64,000 bases of DNA from assembly GCA_021770785.1 (NCBI GenBank), contig JAETQH010000011.1, forward strand, positions 1-64,000. The letters run 5' to 3'. Under the pieces are notes generated by a model. That model did no database searches. It was given only the letters and a program-made list of their open reading frames with translations, and was not told the origin of the DNA. Positions 16,946-26,235 of this stretch are shown in pieces. Source of the DNA: Lachnospiraceae bacterium. Lineage in GTDB: Bacteria > Bacillota > Clostridia > Lachnospirales > Lachnospiraceae. The translations under genes and the position numbers were made by a program. Position 1 is the first letter of the stretch; every line of letters begins with the position of its first letter.

Positions 16946-17956
16946 TTATTGTTTCCCCGGAGTAAATCCTTCTACAGTATCCGGGTCATTTATGGGTGTG
17001 CGGTACATAGCGCCGGAAGAAAACTCCCGGAAATATACATCCGTGGAGGTGGCGTTAATATCTGAATAGACGCCCTCCGCAATTACCCGGTAATCAGAGC
17101 CGTCCGTGCGCATCCGGCAGAGAGCAGGCTCCGTGTCACTGCTGCGCTGGAAATAAATGTAATCGCCGCAGACGTTAAAGGTATCCAGACGATCCTCTGC
17201 AAGATGGATTTTGTCGCCGCCCAGCAAATCCGCCTTCGTGAGCTTGTAGTTATTGTTGCAGTCCATATAGTAAAGCTCCCCGTTAGAGAGCACCGTCGGC
17301 AGCCAGCAGTTGTCGGAGTAAACCTGTGAGGCGGTGAGGGAGGAGGTATCGTAACGCCATATCGCTCCCTGTGGTCCCACATAATAGAAATACTGTCCGC
17401 TGGCGCAGCAGGTCTGGTAGGGATTTTCGTCCATCAGTTCTTTTTCGGAACCGTCAATTTTTACCCGGTAGAGGGTGGAGGCGGTTTCCGTCTCGTAATG
17501 CAGGTAGAACACATAGTTGCCGAACAGGGACGCATACATACAAGGCTCATTGTCTAACACCAGAAGGTTTTCCCCGTTATGATCCGTCCGGCAGAGGCTG
17601 TTTCGGTAAACGTTAATAAAGGAATATTTGGAATCATCGCTTCTGGGGTTGTTCCTCACATAATAGAGGTAATTTTCATCTGCATTGAGGAAAGAGGGAA
17701 TATCCTCCGACAGCTTTTTTAAATGGGTTCCGTCGGTCCGGACAGAATATAATTTATTCTGGTCGGAGGGGTTGGCAAAATAAATGATACCGTCATACTC
17801 GCAGAACAGTCCGCTGTTATACAGGTTGCCGGTGGTATTTCCGTTGACATAGCCTTCATTGAACTTTGTCTTTGAATGGTAATGGTAGAAAATACCGAAA
17901 CAGACAGCGGCGGCTATGAACAGTAGAATAATAATCAGTGGCAGTTTTTTTTTCAT
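16946..17956 (-). CDS. Membrane-anchored DUF5050 beta-propeller-like protein
   Basis: 336 residues. Lys-rich start, one membrane segment (about 5-24, IIILLFIAAAVCFGIFY), then an extracytoplasmic domain of repeats of the form YLYYVRN / LYSVRTDGTHLKKLSED / YIYFQRSSD, each pairing a strand of aromatic residues with a DGS or DGT turn. This repeat pattern is typical of DUF5050, predicted to be a beta-propeller. The function is unknown; a surface-binding or sensing role is possible. AGAGGT precedes the ATG at suitable spacing. It is monocistronic, transcribed towards the DUF3990 cassette and divergent from pheA. Confidence 0.75.
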   Translation of the reverse strand: MKKKLPLIIILLFIAAAVCFGIFYHYHSKTKFNEGYVNGNTTGNLYNSGLFCEYDGIIYFANPSDQNKLYSVRTDGTHLKKLSEDIPSFLNADENYLYYVRNNPRSDDSKYSFINVYRNSLCRTDHNGENLLVLDNEPCMYASLFGNYVFYLHYETETASTLYRVKIDGSEKELMDENPYQTCCASGQYFYYVGPQGAIWRYDTSSLTASQVYSDNCWLPTVLSNGELYYMDCNNNYKLTKADLLGGDKIHLAEDRLDTFNVCGDYIYFQRSSDTEPALCRMRTDGSDYRVIAEGVYSDINATSTDVYFREFSSGAMYRTPINDPDTVEGFTPGKQ

Positions 17957-18004
17957 AAAAAGACCTCTTTTCCATGTCGTAAAAATTTGTTTTTTCCTAA
18001 AAAA

Positions 18005-18034
18005 ATTATATCATTTCTAGGTATTATCTTGCAA
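18005..18034 (-). promoter_or_regulatory. Promoter of the DUF5050 gene
   Basis: On the minus strand TTGCAA (18034-18029) and TATAAT (18010-18005), 18-nt spacer, about 50 nt upstream of the start. Confidence 0.65.
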
Positions 18035-18072
18035 GGGTGTATTGCCATGCACACGTTAATGTACTATAGTAT

Positions 18073-18107
18073 AAAGTAAGCAGGAACACTGCAAGCCTGC
18101 CTACTTT
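18073..18107 (+). promoter_or_regulatory. Inverted repeat in the pheA leader
   Basis: AAAGTAAGCAGG (18073-18084) is complementary to CCTGCCTACTTT (18096-18107) except for one A-C mismatch, with an 11-nt loop. It lies right after the AT-rich TATAGTATAAAG region that may hold the -10 box, and 18 nt before the pheA start. It could be a leader hairpin or operator. No T-box motif or leader peptide rich in Phe was seen. Confidence 0.5.
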
Positions 18108-18125
18108 AACGAAAAAGGTGGAAAC

Positions 18126-19256
18126 ATGAAAGATTTAAAAGAACTGAGAGAAGAGATTGATAAAATTGACAGACAGATGGTATCGCTGTACCAGGAGCGG
18201 ATGGAGATTGCCACAGGAGTAGCGGAATACAAAATTGAAACAGGGAAAAAGGTATTTGACAAGGAGCGGGAGGAGAGCAAACTGGCAACCCTTACCGCAT
18301 TAGGTGACAGTGATTTTAATAAAAATGGCATCCGGGAATTATTTGAGCAGATTATGTCCATGAGCAGAAAGAGACAGTACCAGCTTTTAACCGCCCATGG
18401 CATTTATGAGAAACCGGATTTTACCGAAGTGGAAAAATTAGATTACCGGGAAGCAAGAATTGTATTTCAGGGGACGGAAGGGGCGTACAGCCAGCTTGCC
18501 CTGAAGGAATACTTCGGAGAAAATACCGACAGCTACCATGTGGAAACCTGGCGGGACGCCATGGAGGCAATCAGGAACGGAGAGGCGGATTACGCCGTCC
18601 TTCCCATTGAAAATTCCTCCGCAGGCATTGTATCGGAAAATTATGATTTGATGGTGGAATATGATAACTGTATTGTAGGAGAGCAGATTATCAAAATTGA
18701 CCATGCTCTGCTAGGACTGCCGGAGGCGGAGCTTTCCGATATCACGGACGTTTACTCCCATCCGCAGGCGTTAATGCAGTGTGGGAGTTATTTAGAGAGC
18801 CACAGGGAGTGGGAAAAGCACAGCCTGAAAAATACAGCGATGGCAGCACAAAAAATTAAAGCGGACGGCAAAAAAAATAAAGCCGCCATTGCCAGCAGTC
18901 TTACTGCAGACATTTACGGATTAAAGATATTAGAGGAAAGCATTCAGGAAAACAAGACCAATGCCACCCGTTTTATCATTGTGTCGGGAAAACGGATTTT
19001 TACCAGGAACGCAGTGAAAATCAGCGTCTGCTTCGAGATTCCCCATGAAAGCGGTTCCCTTTATCATATGTTGTCCCATTTTATCTATAACGGAATCAAC
19101 ATGAACCGGATTGAGTCAAGACCGGTGCAGGGAAAAAACTGGGAATACCGGTTTTTCATTGATTTTGATGGGAACTTAAACGACGCAGCGGTGCAGAATG
19201 CCCTTCAGGGCTTGAAGGAAGAGACCATCAGTTTAAAAATACTTGGAAATTATTAA
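18126..19256 (+). CDS. pheA: Bifunctional chorismate mutase / prephenate dehydratase
   Basis: 376 residues. Makes phenylpyruvate from chorismate in phenylalanine synthesis. Residues about 1-85 are an AroQ-type chorismate mutase (LREEIDKIDRQMVSLYQERM). About 110-290 are prephenate dehydratase (VFQGTEGAYSQLALKEYF, VLPIENSSAGIVSENYDL, and the family motif NATRFIIVS). The remaining part is an ACT domain (ISVCFEIPHESGSLYHMLSHF, then NMNRIESRPVQGKNWEYRFF), expected to bind phenylalanine for feedback inhibition. AAAAGGTGG precedes the ATG. The gene appears monocistronic, with the DUF815 gene about 60 nt on. Confidence 0.96.
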   Translation: MKDLKELREEIDKIDRQMVSLYQERMEIATGVAEYKIETGKKVFDKEREESKLATLTALGDSDFNKNGIRELFEQIMSMSRKRQYQLLTAHGIYEKPDFTEVEKLDYREARIVFQGTEGAYSQLALKEYFGENTDSYHVETWRDAMEAIRNGEADYAVLPIENSSAGIVSENYDLMVEYDNCIVGEQIIKIDHALLGLPEAELSDITDVYSHPQALMQCGSYLESHREWEKHSLKNTAMAAQKIKADGKKNKAAIASSLTADIYGLKILEESIQENKTNATRFIIVSGKRIFTRNAVKISVCFEIPHESGSLYHMLSHFIYNGINMNRIESRPVQGKNWEYRFFIDFDGNLNDAAVQNALQGLKEETISLKILGNY

Positions 19257-19318
19257 ATATTTACCTGCGGCAGAACTTTACAGGTGACAGAAGGATATGG
19301 CAGAGAAGGTTGAAAAAA

Positions 19319-20611
19319 ATGGAAAGTACAAAAAATTTAATTTTATACAAAAATTTTGAAAACGGAAAACTCTTTTACAACATGACTTGGGTCATGGAAA
19401 ATTACACAAATGAATATTATAACAAAGAGGATATCGGGGCGCTGTTTTACGAATGCTTCAATCAGCTGTCGGAGCTGGCGGTAAGCCATGGCTTCCGGGG
19501 AAATTTGTGGCATAATTTCCTTGCCTTCCTTCTGGTGAATAATGAGAATGCCTACAGCAGGGCATGTGAAATCCGGGGAGAGGTGGAGGGCTCCATCAAT
19601 GACATTGCCCTTCATGATTTTAAGATTATCAAAGGGCTGTTTGATTTTGATTTCCGCACCTTTGCCAAAGATTACGGGGTGGACTGTATCGATGCCATCC
19701 TGCGTTATGAGAGCATGGAACACAGCGGAAAAATGTTTAACCAGCGTATCCGTGACCGTATCTGCAGATTGACGGAAAAATTAGAGCAGACCAAAGAGGT
19801 AAGGGATTTTAAGGCGGCAGTGACGGAGTTTTACCGGGAATTTGGCGTAGGAAAATTAGGCTTACATAAGGCATTCCGCATTCAGCACAGGGAAGAGGGA
19901 GCACAGATTGTTCCCATCACCAATATCGCCCATGTAAAATTAGAGGATTTAGTAGGCTATGAGATTGCCAAACAGAAGCTGATCGACAATACGGAGGCGT
20001 TTGTCAACGGTAAGGAGGCAAACAATTGCCTGCTGTTCGGAGATGCGGGTACCGGAAAATCCACCAGCATTAAAGCCATCGCAAACCGCTATTATGAAAA
20101 AGGATTACGTCTCATTGAGGTCTATAAGCACCAGTTCTGCGATTTGAACGATGTGATAGCCCAGATAAAGAACCGCAATTACAAATTTATTATTTATATG
20201 GATGATTTATCTTTCGAGGAATTTGAGGTAGAATATAAGTATTTAAAGGCAGTGATTGAGGGCGGTTTAGAGAAAAAGCCGGACAACGTGCTCATTTATG
20301 CCACCTCCAACCGGCGCCATCTTATCAGGGAAAACTTCTCCGATAAAGAAGAAATCCGGGAGGATATGCACACTTCCGATACGGTACAGGAAAAGCTGTC
20401 CCTCTATGCGAGGTTCGGCGTTACCATCTATTTCGGTTCGCCAAGTAAAAAGGAATTCGGACAGATTGTGACGGCGCTGGCGGAGAAATGTGGCATTGCC
20501 ATGGAACAGGAGCAGCTTTTAGCGGAGGCAAACAAGTGGGAGTTAGCCCACGGCGGGCTTTCCGGCAGGACGGCGCAGCAGTTTATCAATTATCTGCTGG
20601 GGAAGCAGTAA
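19319..20611 (+). CDS. DUF815 family AAA-type ATPase
   Basis: 430 residues. The amino-terminal half (about 1-195) is helical and family-specific. The ATPase half has Walker A FGDAGTGKST (near residue 240) and a Walker B-like IIYMDDLSFEEFEVEY, then the sensor-like LIYATSNRRHLIRENF. This matches the DUF815 family of AAA proteins, whose cellular role is not defined. ATG 19319 is chosen over TTG 19310 because GAGAAGG (19303-19309) is spaced correctly for it. The stop is 17 nt before the Ppx/GppA-type gene, so they probably form an operon with polyphosphate metabolism. Confidence 0.85.
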   Translation: MESTKNLILYKNFENGKLFYNMTWVMENYTNEYYNKEDIGALFYECFNQLSELAVSHGFRGNLWHNFLAFLLVNNENAYSRACEIRGEVEGSINDIALHDFKIIKGLFDFDFRTFAKDYGVDCIDAILRYESMEHSGKMFNQRIRDRICRLTEKLEQTKEVRDFKAAVTEFYREFGVGKLGLHKAFRIQHREEGAQIVPITNIAHVKLEDLVGYEIAKQKLIDNTEAFVNGKEANNCLLFGDAGTGKSTSIKAIANRYYEKGLRLIEVYKHQFCDLNDVIAQIKNRNYKFIIYMDDLSFEEFEVEYKYLKAVIEGGLEKKPDNVLIYATSNRRHLIRENFSDKEEIREDMHTSDTVQEKLSLYARFGVTIYFGSPSKKEFGQIVTALAEKCGIAMEQEQLLAEANKWELAHGGLSGRTAQQFINYLLGKQ

Positions 20612-20628
20612 GAAAGGGGGGCGGCGGC

Positions 20629-22155
20629 ATGAAAATTCATACCTTTGCGGCAATTTACATCGGCTCTAATGAGGTGAGCTTAAAAATCTTTGAGATATCG
20701 GCAAAACGAAACATCCGGCAGATTGATTATGTGCGGACCAGAATCGAGCTGGGAAGAGATACCTATTCCAAGGGAAGTATCGGCTATGAGTTAGTGGAGA
20801 TACTCTGCGATACTTTAGAGGAATTTACCACCATTATGGAGGGATACCGTGTGGACAGCTATGAGGCGTATGCCGCAGCGGCGCTGCGGGATGCCGGAAA
20901 CGAACTGTTCGTCTTAGACCAGATAAAGATACGGACGGGTATAGAAATCCGGGTGTTAAGTAACTCGGAACACCGCTTTATCAGCTACAAATCCGTGGCA
21001 ATGAAGGAGCGTTTTGATGAGATGACGGAGAAGGGGGCAGCGGTGGTGGACGTGGGAGGCAGCAGTATGCAGATTACTGTGTTTTCCAAAGGAAAAGTAG
21101 TGACCACCCAGCATTTAAGTATCGGCGCCATCCGCCTTCAGGAGCAGCTGGCAAAAAAGAGCACCAATCTTGCCCAGTACGAGCTTCAGATTGAGGAACT
21201 TGTGGAGAAGCAGCTGGCGGTTTTTAGAGCCATGTATATGGAAGAGTGCAAGGTAAAATATCTGATTATTATGGGGGATTACATTGCAGAAATCACAGGG
21301 AAGCTGGAAAAAGATGCAAAGGAGACGGTGAAGATGGCTGAGTTTTCCCGTTTCTTAGAGCGGCTGAATAAAAAAGAAGTGGAGCAGATTTCCGAAGAGC
21401 TGGGATTGTCCAATGAAAAGGATATCCTGATTGTGCCCTATATGATTATTTTTAAATGTATGGCGGCAAAAATTGGCGCAGAGGAATTGTGGGTGCCGGG
21501 AGCCAGCATCAGCGACGGTATCGCATATGATTATGCGGAACGGGAACGGCTCTGCAAGATACCCCATGATTTTGAGGCGGATATCCTTTCGGCGGCAAAG
21601 AGTCTTTCTAAGCGCTATATGAGCTATTCCCCCCATATTGACGCATTGGCGAAAATGTCAGGTCTGATTTTTGATGCCATGAAAAAAATCCATGGACTGG
21701 GGAAGCGGGAGCGGCTTCTTTTACAGGTGGCGGCAATGCTTCATGACTGTGGCAAATATATCAGCTTTGCCAACGGACCCCTTTGTTCCTATGATATTAT
21801 TATGGCTTCGGAGATTATCGGACTGAGCCATTTAGAGCGTCAGATTGTGGCGTATACGGTGCTCTATAACACCTATCCCTTAGCTCCTTATGAGGAGCTT
21901 GCGGACCGGTTAGACCAGGACGGCTATCTTGTGGTGGCAAAATTATCGGCGATTCTTCGAGTATCTAACGCCATGGACCGCAGTCACAAACAGAAATTTA
22001 AAAATGTCCGGGTGGCAGTGAAGGGAAAAGAGTTAGTGATTACCATTGAGACAGAAGGGGACATCACATTAGAGAAGGCGCTTTTTGATGCCAAAATCGC
22101 TTATTTTGAAAATGTTTTCAGTATGAAACCCGTAATTAAGGAAAAACGGGTGTAA
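20629..22155 (+). CDS. Divergent Ppx/GppA-type protein with C-terminal HD domain
   Basis: 508 residues. The first 300 follow the exopolyphosphatase/guanosine pentaphosphatase fold (AAIYIGSNEVSLKIFEIS, RVLSNSEHRFISY, AVVDVGGSSMQITVF). The last 200 form an HD domain (AAMLHDCGKYISFANGPL) with ASEIIGLSHLERQIVAY. Location next to ppk1 suggests polyphosphate or (p)ppGpp turnover. Odd: the first phosphate-binding motif reads IYIGSN where active relatives have an Asp (DxGSN), and GGSSMQ replaces GGGSTE. The catalytic activity may be lost or changed. ATG 20629 follows AAAGGGGGG; a longer frame overlapping the DUF815 gene is rejected. Confidence 0.85.
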   Translation: MKIHTFAAIYIGSNEVSLKIFEISAKRNIRQIDYVRTRIELGRDTYSKGSIGYELVEILCDTLEEFTTIMEGYRVDSYEAYAAAALRDAGNELFVLDQIKIRTGIEIRVLSNSEHRFISYKSVAMKERFDEMTEKGAAVVDVGGSSMQITVFSKGKVVTTQHLSIGAIRLQEQLAKKSTNLAQYELQIEELVEKQLAVFRAMYMEECKVKYLIIMGDYIAEITGKLEKDAKETVKMAEFSRFLERLNKKEVEQISEELGLSNEKDILIVPYMIIFKCMAAKIGAEELWVPGASISDGIAYDYAERERLCKIPHDFEADILSAAKSLSKRYMSYSPHIDALAKMSGLIFDAMKKIHGLGKRERLLLQVAAMLHDCGKYISFANGPLCSYDIIMASEIIGLSHLERQIVAYTVLYNTYPLAPYEELADRLDQDGYLVVAKLSAILRVSNAMDRSHKQKFKNVRVAVKGKELVITIETEGDITLEKALFDAKIAYFENVFSMKPVIKEKRV

Positions 22156-22204
22156 ATTGTGAATATATTGTGATATAATGCAAATGCGTATAGTACTAAA
22201 GTAC
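22151..22204 (+). promoter_or_regulatory. Putative ppk1 promoter and small palindrome
   Basis: TATAAT (22174-22179) with TGA extension (22171-22173); the -35 region (TGTAAA, 22151-22156) is weak. GTACT and AGTAC flank AA at 22193-22204, just after the expected transcription start. Confidence 0.5.
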
Positions 22205-22244
22205 ATAAAATCTTACAGACAATGGAAAGGTACAGTGATTTTAT

Positions 22245-24386
22245 ATGGAAAAAGATTTTAAAAATCCGGAATATTATGAAAACCGGGAATTAAGCTGGCT
22301 GAAATTTGACGGCCGGGTACTAAACGAGGCGAGGGATAAGAGCATTCCGCTGTTGGAGCGGTTAAAATTTGTCAGCATTACATCTTCAAATCTGGATGAA
22401 TTTTTCATGGTGCGTGTGGCTTCTTTAAAGGATATGGTTCATGCGGATTATCGGAAATGCGACATTGCAGGTATGACTGCCACAGAGCAGCTTGCGGCGA
22501 TTAATGTGAAAACAAGGGCGTTAGTGGAGCAGCAGTACAATACATACAACCGCTCTTTAGTTCCGTTAATGCGCCAGAACGGCATACAGGTGTTAGATGC
22601 CTACGAGGATTTAGATGAGAAACAGCAGAAATTCGTAGACCGCTATTTTGATGAAAATGTCTATCCGGTGCTGACTCCCATGGCAGTGGATGCATCAAGA
22701 CCCTTTCCTTTAATTCGCAACAAGACCTTAAATATTGCGGCACTGATTGTAAAACGCGGGGAAAAAGAGAAAAAGGCGGAGAAGGAAGAGGTGGAATTTG
22801 CAACGGTGCAGGTGCCGGGGATTCTGCCGAGGCTTGTGCCTGTACCTTCGGAGAACCCGGGGGAGAAGGTATTTCTTCTGCTTGAGCAGGTCATTGAAAA
22901 GAATATTGATAAGCTGTTTTTGAATTATGAGGTACAGTGTGCCTACCCGTACCGCATTATGAGGAATGCGGACCTCACCATCGACGAGGACGAGGCGGTG
23001 GATTTGCTGAAGGAAATCCAGAAACAGCTGAAAATGCGCCAGTGGGGCGAGGTCATCCGCTTAGAGGTGGAGGACGGCATTGACAAGCGGCTTCTACGCT
23101 TCCTAAAGGATGAACTGAAGGTGGCGGAAGAGGATATTTTCAAGATTCAGGGACCCATCGACTTAACCTTCCTGATGAAAATGTACGGGTTAGAGGGCTG
23201 CGACCATCTGCGCTATACACCCTATAAGCCCCAGCGCCATCCGGAGATAGAGCCGGGGGAAAATATTTTTGACATTATCCGCAAGGGAGACCTTTTATTG
23301 CACCACCCCTACCAGACCTTCGACCCGGTGGTGGATTTTATCAGACAGGCGGCAAAGGACCCGGAGGTGCTGGCAATCAAGCAGACCCTCTACCGTGTCA
23401 GCGGCAATTCGCCGATTATCGCCTCCTTAGCGCAGGCGGCGGAAAACGGCAAACAGGTGTCGGTATTAGTGGAGCTTAAGGCACGTTTTGATGAAGAAAA
23501 CAATATTGTCTGGGCGAAGAAGCTAGAGCAGGCGGGGTGCCATGTAATTTACGGTTTGGTGGGCTTAAAGACCCACAGTAAGATTGCCCTTGTGGTCCGC
23601 AGGGAAGAGGACGGTATCCGGCGGTATGTGCATCTTGGAACCGGAAATTATAACGATTCCACCGCAAAATTATATACGGACTGTGGTATCTTTACCTGCA
23701 ATGAGAGAATCGGGGAGGACGCTACTGCGGTATTCAATATGCTTTCCGGCTATTCCGAGCCATTGTCGTGGAATGAGCTGTCCTTAGCGCCGCTTTGGCT
23801 CCGCGGAAAATTCATGCGCCTGATACAGCGGGAGACAAAAAATGCGAAGGCGGGCAGGCCGGCGCAGATTTATGCCAAGATGAATTCCCTTTGTGATGCG
23901 GGTATTATCGCAGCTCTTTATGAGGCATCGGCAGCCGGGGTTAAGATTAAGCTGGTGGTCCGGGGGATTTGCTGTTTGAAGGTGGGCATTCCGGGAGTGA
24001 GTGAAAATATTGAGGTGCGCTCCATCGTGGGAAATTTTTTAGAGCACAGCCGTATTTTTGCATTCTGGAACGACGGTGACGAGGAAATTTACATGGGCAG
24101 CGCCGACTGGATGCCGAGAAATTTAGACCGCCGGGTGGAAATTTTATTCCCGGTGTTAGACGATAAACTAAAAAAAGAGGTAAAACACATTCTTAAAGTA
24201 GAATTATCTGACAATATGAAGGCTCATGTCTTGAAATCTGACGGAAATTATGAGAAAATAGATAAAAGAGGAAAAGTTCTTGTAAATTCACAAGCACAGT
24301 TTTGTGAGGAAGCCCTAGCGGCAGTGCCTGGACAGGAACATATCTATAAGGAGAGGATATTTATTCCGGCAGAACCGATAGAGTGA
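22245..24386 (+). CDS. ppk1: Polyphosphate kinase
   Basis: 713 residues. Polymerises the gamma phosphate of ATP into polyphosphate, reversibly, at the inner face of the membrane. Amino-terminal RELSWLKFDGRVLNEARD and SNLDEFFMVRVASLKD, the head domain, then two phospholipase-D-like catalytic domains. VGLKTHSKIALVVRRE contains the His expected to be phosphorylated, HLGTGNYNDSTAKLYTDCG follows, and the second site LEHSRIFAFWNDGDEEIYMGSADWMPRNLDRR is intact. It has a possible promoter of its own and lies behind the Ppx/GppA-HD gene, the usual pairing of polyphosphate synthesis and degradation genes. The next gene starts 33 nt on. Confidence 0.97.
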   Translation: MEKDFKNPEYYENRELSWLKFDGRVLNEARDKSIPLLERLKFVSITSSNLDEFFMVRVASLKDMVHADYRKCDIAGMTATEQLAAINVKTRALVEQQYNTYNRSLVPLMRQNGIQVLDAYEDLDEKQQKFVDRYFDENVYPVLTPMAVDASRPFPLIRNKTLNIAALIVKRGEKEKKAEKEEVEFATVQVPGILPRLVPVPSENPGEKVFLLLEQVIEKNIDKLFLNYEVQCAYPYRIMRNADLTIDEDEAVDLLKEIQKQLKMRQWGEVIRLEVEDGIDKRLLRFLKDELKVAEEDIFKIQGPIDLTFLMKMYGLEGCDHLRYTPYKPQRHPEIEPGENIFDIIRKGDLLLHHPYQTFDPVVDFIRQAAKDPEVLAIKQTLYRVSGNSPIIASLAQAAENGKQVSVLVELKARFDEENNIVWAKKLEQAGCHVIYGLVGLKTHSKIALVVRREEDGIRRYVHLGTGNYNDSTAKLYTDCGIFTCNERIGEDATAVFNMLSGYSEPLSWNELSLAPLWLRGKFMRLIQRETKNAKAGRPAQIYAKMNSLCDAGIIAALYEASAAGVKIKLVVRGICCLKVGIPGVSENIEVRSIVGNFLEHSRIFAFWNDGDEEIYMGSADWMPRNLDRRVEILFPVLDDKLKKEVKHILKVELSDNMKAHVLKSDGNYEKIDKRGKVLVNSQAQFCEEALAAVPGQEHIYKERIFIPAEPIE

Positions 24387-24418
24387 CCCATGAGATTGGC
24401 AAGAAGAGGAGAGGGATT

Positions 24419-25231
24419 ATGAACCGTAAGATATTATTTATTGATTTAGACGCAACATTATTGAACGATGACAAGACCGTCAGCGAGGGCAACCGGAAAG
24501 CGATTCAGAAAATGCTAAAGGCGGGACACTATATTGCTTTGGCCACCGGGCGTCCGGTGGAGAGCGGCAGAGCGGTGGCCAGGGATTTAGGACTTACCCT
24601 GCCGGGCTGCTATATGGTGGCTTTTAACGGGGCGGTGCTGTACGACTGTGCGGCAGACCGGGTACTTTTTCAGCGTTCTATTCCCATTGAGGTGGTACAT
24701 GAGATTTTTGAGAAGGCAAAGAGAGCAGGGCTTTATGTGCAGACCTATAACAACACGGATGTCCTTACAGCGAGACACACAAAGGAATTAGATCATTATA
24801 TCAATATGTCTCACATCACCTACAAATTAGCGGACAACGTCCTGGATATTTTAGAGGAAGAGCCCCAGAAGGTGATGCTGATTGCCTTGGAGAATAAAGA
24901 ACGTCTGGTAAAATTCCAGAAAAATAACGAGAAATGGCAGCAGGGAAAATGCAACAGCGTCTTTTCCTGCAAGGAATACTTAGAGTACTGCCCCTGCGGC
25001 ACCAGCAAGGCCAGCGGAGTAAAAGAGTTGGCGAGAATTTTAAATATGCCGATGGACAGTACCATAGCAGTAGGAGATGAGCAGAACGATATTGAGATGA
25101 TAGAGACGGCTCATCTGGGCATTGCTATGAAAAACGGTATTCCGGAATTAAAGGCGGTGGCAGATTATGTCACGGAAAATGACAATAACCATGATGCCAT
25201 TGCAGAGATTATTGAAAAATATGTCTTATAA
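24419..25231 (+). CDS. Cof-type HAD superfamily hydrolase
   Basis: 270 residues. Motif I is DLDATLL (nucleophile Asp and acid Asp two residues apart), motif II-type ALATGRP, and motif IV VGDEQNDIEM with the metal-binding acids; a C2B cap lies between. Such proteins dephosphorylate sugar phosphates, flavin mononucleotide or similar small molecules; the substrate cannot be told from sequence. ATG 24419 is preceded by AGAGGAG and is preferred to the GTG overlapping the ppk1 stop. It is likely co-transcribed with ppk1. Downstream lies the convergent PHP gene. Confidence 0.88.
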   Translation: MNRKILFIDLDATLLNDDKTVSEGNRKAIQKMLKAGHYIALATGRPVESGRAVARDLGLTLPGCYMVAFNGAVLYDCAADRVLFQRSIPIEVVHEIFEKAKRAGLYVQTYNNTDVLTARHTKELDHYINMSHITYKLADNVLDILEEEPQKVMLIALENKERLVKFQKNNEKWQQGKCNSVFSCKEYLEYCPCGTSKASGVKELARILNMPMDSTIAVGDEQNDIEMIETAHLGIAMKNGIPELKAVADYVTENDNNHDAIAEIIEKYVL

Positions 25232-25254
25232 CAGTTTCTTAAGCGGGACGTTTT

Positions 25255-26148
25255 TTAAGAGAGGCGGTTCTCTTCCGGGAGGACCGTCTCTCTTGCAGCT
25301 TTGATATCCTCCAGAATGGAATAAGGAATATAGAGGCTACCCCGTCCGGTTCCAAGATGGATGTCAGGCTTGTTTGATCCGTGGAAATCGGAACCCCCGC
25401 TGATAAGCAGCCCGTTTTCCCGGGCAAGCTTTTTCACAAGCTGTTCATCCCCGGTGCTGTAGGTGGAGTAAATAGCTTCGATACCGTCAAGTCCTACCTC
25501 TTTCATATCGTCAATCAGCTTCTGCAGATAGTCGGAGCTTAAATGATACAGCAGAGGGTGGGCAAGGATGGCAGTGCCTCCGGCACCTTTGATCAGGGAG
25601 ACCGCCTCCATGGGTGTAATCTTAAATCTGTCCACATAACAGCGGCAGCCATCGCCGATATATTTGTCAAAGGCTTCCGATATGCTTTTGATACAACCGT
25701 GATTCAAGAGGAAACGGGCGATGTTGGCACGGGTGATGACACAGTTCGGATTTTCTGCAAGGAGAGCCTCCATGGTGATGGAAAAGCCCTCCTTTTGAAG
25801 TGCTTCTACCATTTTTTCATTCCGGCTGTCCCGACAGGCGCGAAATTCTGCGGTCTTGTCCAAGAGAGCCTGATTCTCCGTATCAATAAACAGTCCCACC
25901 ACATGGATTTCCTTTTCCTTTCCGTTGGGGAGAGTGTAGGAGGTGGAAAGCTCGATGCCGGGGATTAATTCCATGCCGCATGTTTTAGCGGCTTTTTGTG
26001 CCTTGGCAACGCCGGAGCAGGTGTCGTGGTCGGTCAGTGCAATGGCGGAAAGCCCCGCCTCTTTTGCGGCGGCAACAACCTCGGCCGGTGTCAGGGTGCC
26101 GTCGGATTCAGTGGAATGTACATGTAAGTCAATGATTTTTCGTTCCAT
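25255..26148 (-). CDS. PHP domain phosphoesterase (TrpH/RNase AM-like)
   Basis: 297 residues from the ATG at 26148. PHP metal motifs: DLHVHSTESDGTLTP at the start, ALTDHDT, GIELSTSY, ILAHPLLYH and ISGGSDFHG near the end. Related proteins hydrolyse 3',5'-nucleoside bisphosphates or trim 5' ends of rRNA; that activity is an inference from family. The frame stays open upstream of 26148, but conserved sequence begins at MERKIIDLHVH. AAGGA lies about 14 nt upstream, a loose spacing. It points leftward and converges on the HAD gene, diverging from cheW. Confidence 0.85.
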   Translation of the reverse strand: MERKIIDLHVHSTESDGTLTPAEVVAAAKEAGLSAIALTDHDTCSGVAKAQKAAKTCGMELIPGIELSTSYTLPNGKEKEIHVVGLFIDTENQALLDKTAEFRACRDSRNEKMVEALQKEGFSITMEALLAENPNCVITRANIARFLLNHGCIKSISEAFDKYIGDGCRCYVDRFKITPMEAVSLIKGAGGTAILAHPLLYHLSSDYLQKLIDDMKEVGLDGIEAIYSTYSTGDEQLVKKLARENGLLISGGSDFHGSNKPDIHLGTGRGSLYIPYSILEDIKAARETVLPEENRLS

Positions 26149-26235
26149 AGATTTTATTTTGATCCTTTCTTGTCTTTTGCAACTATGATACGGTAAACAG
26201 AGGAAAATGTCAAAAAAGCTTTTTGTAAGTTGTCC

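Noticed and set aside
18056-18125. T-box or Phe leader peptide upstream of pheA
   Set aside because: No T-box motif, no terminator and no short frame with Phe codons was seen.
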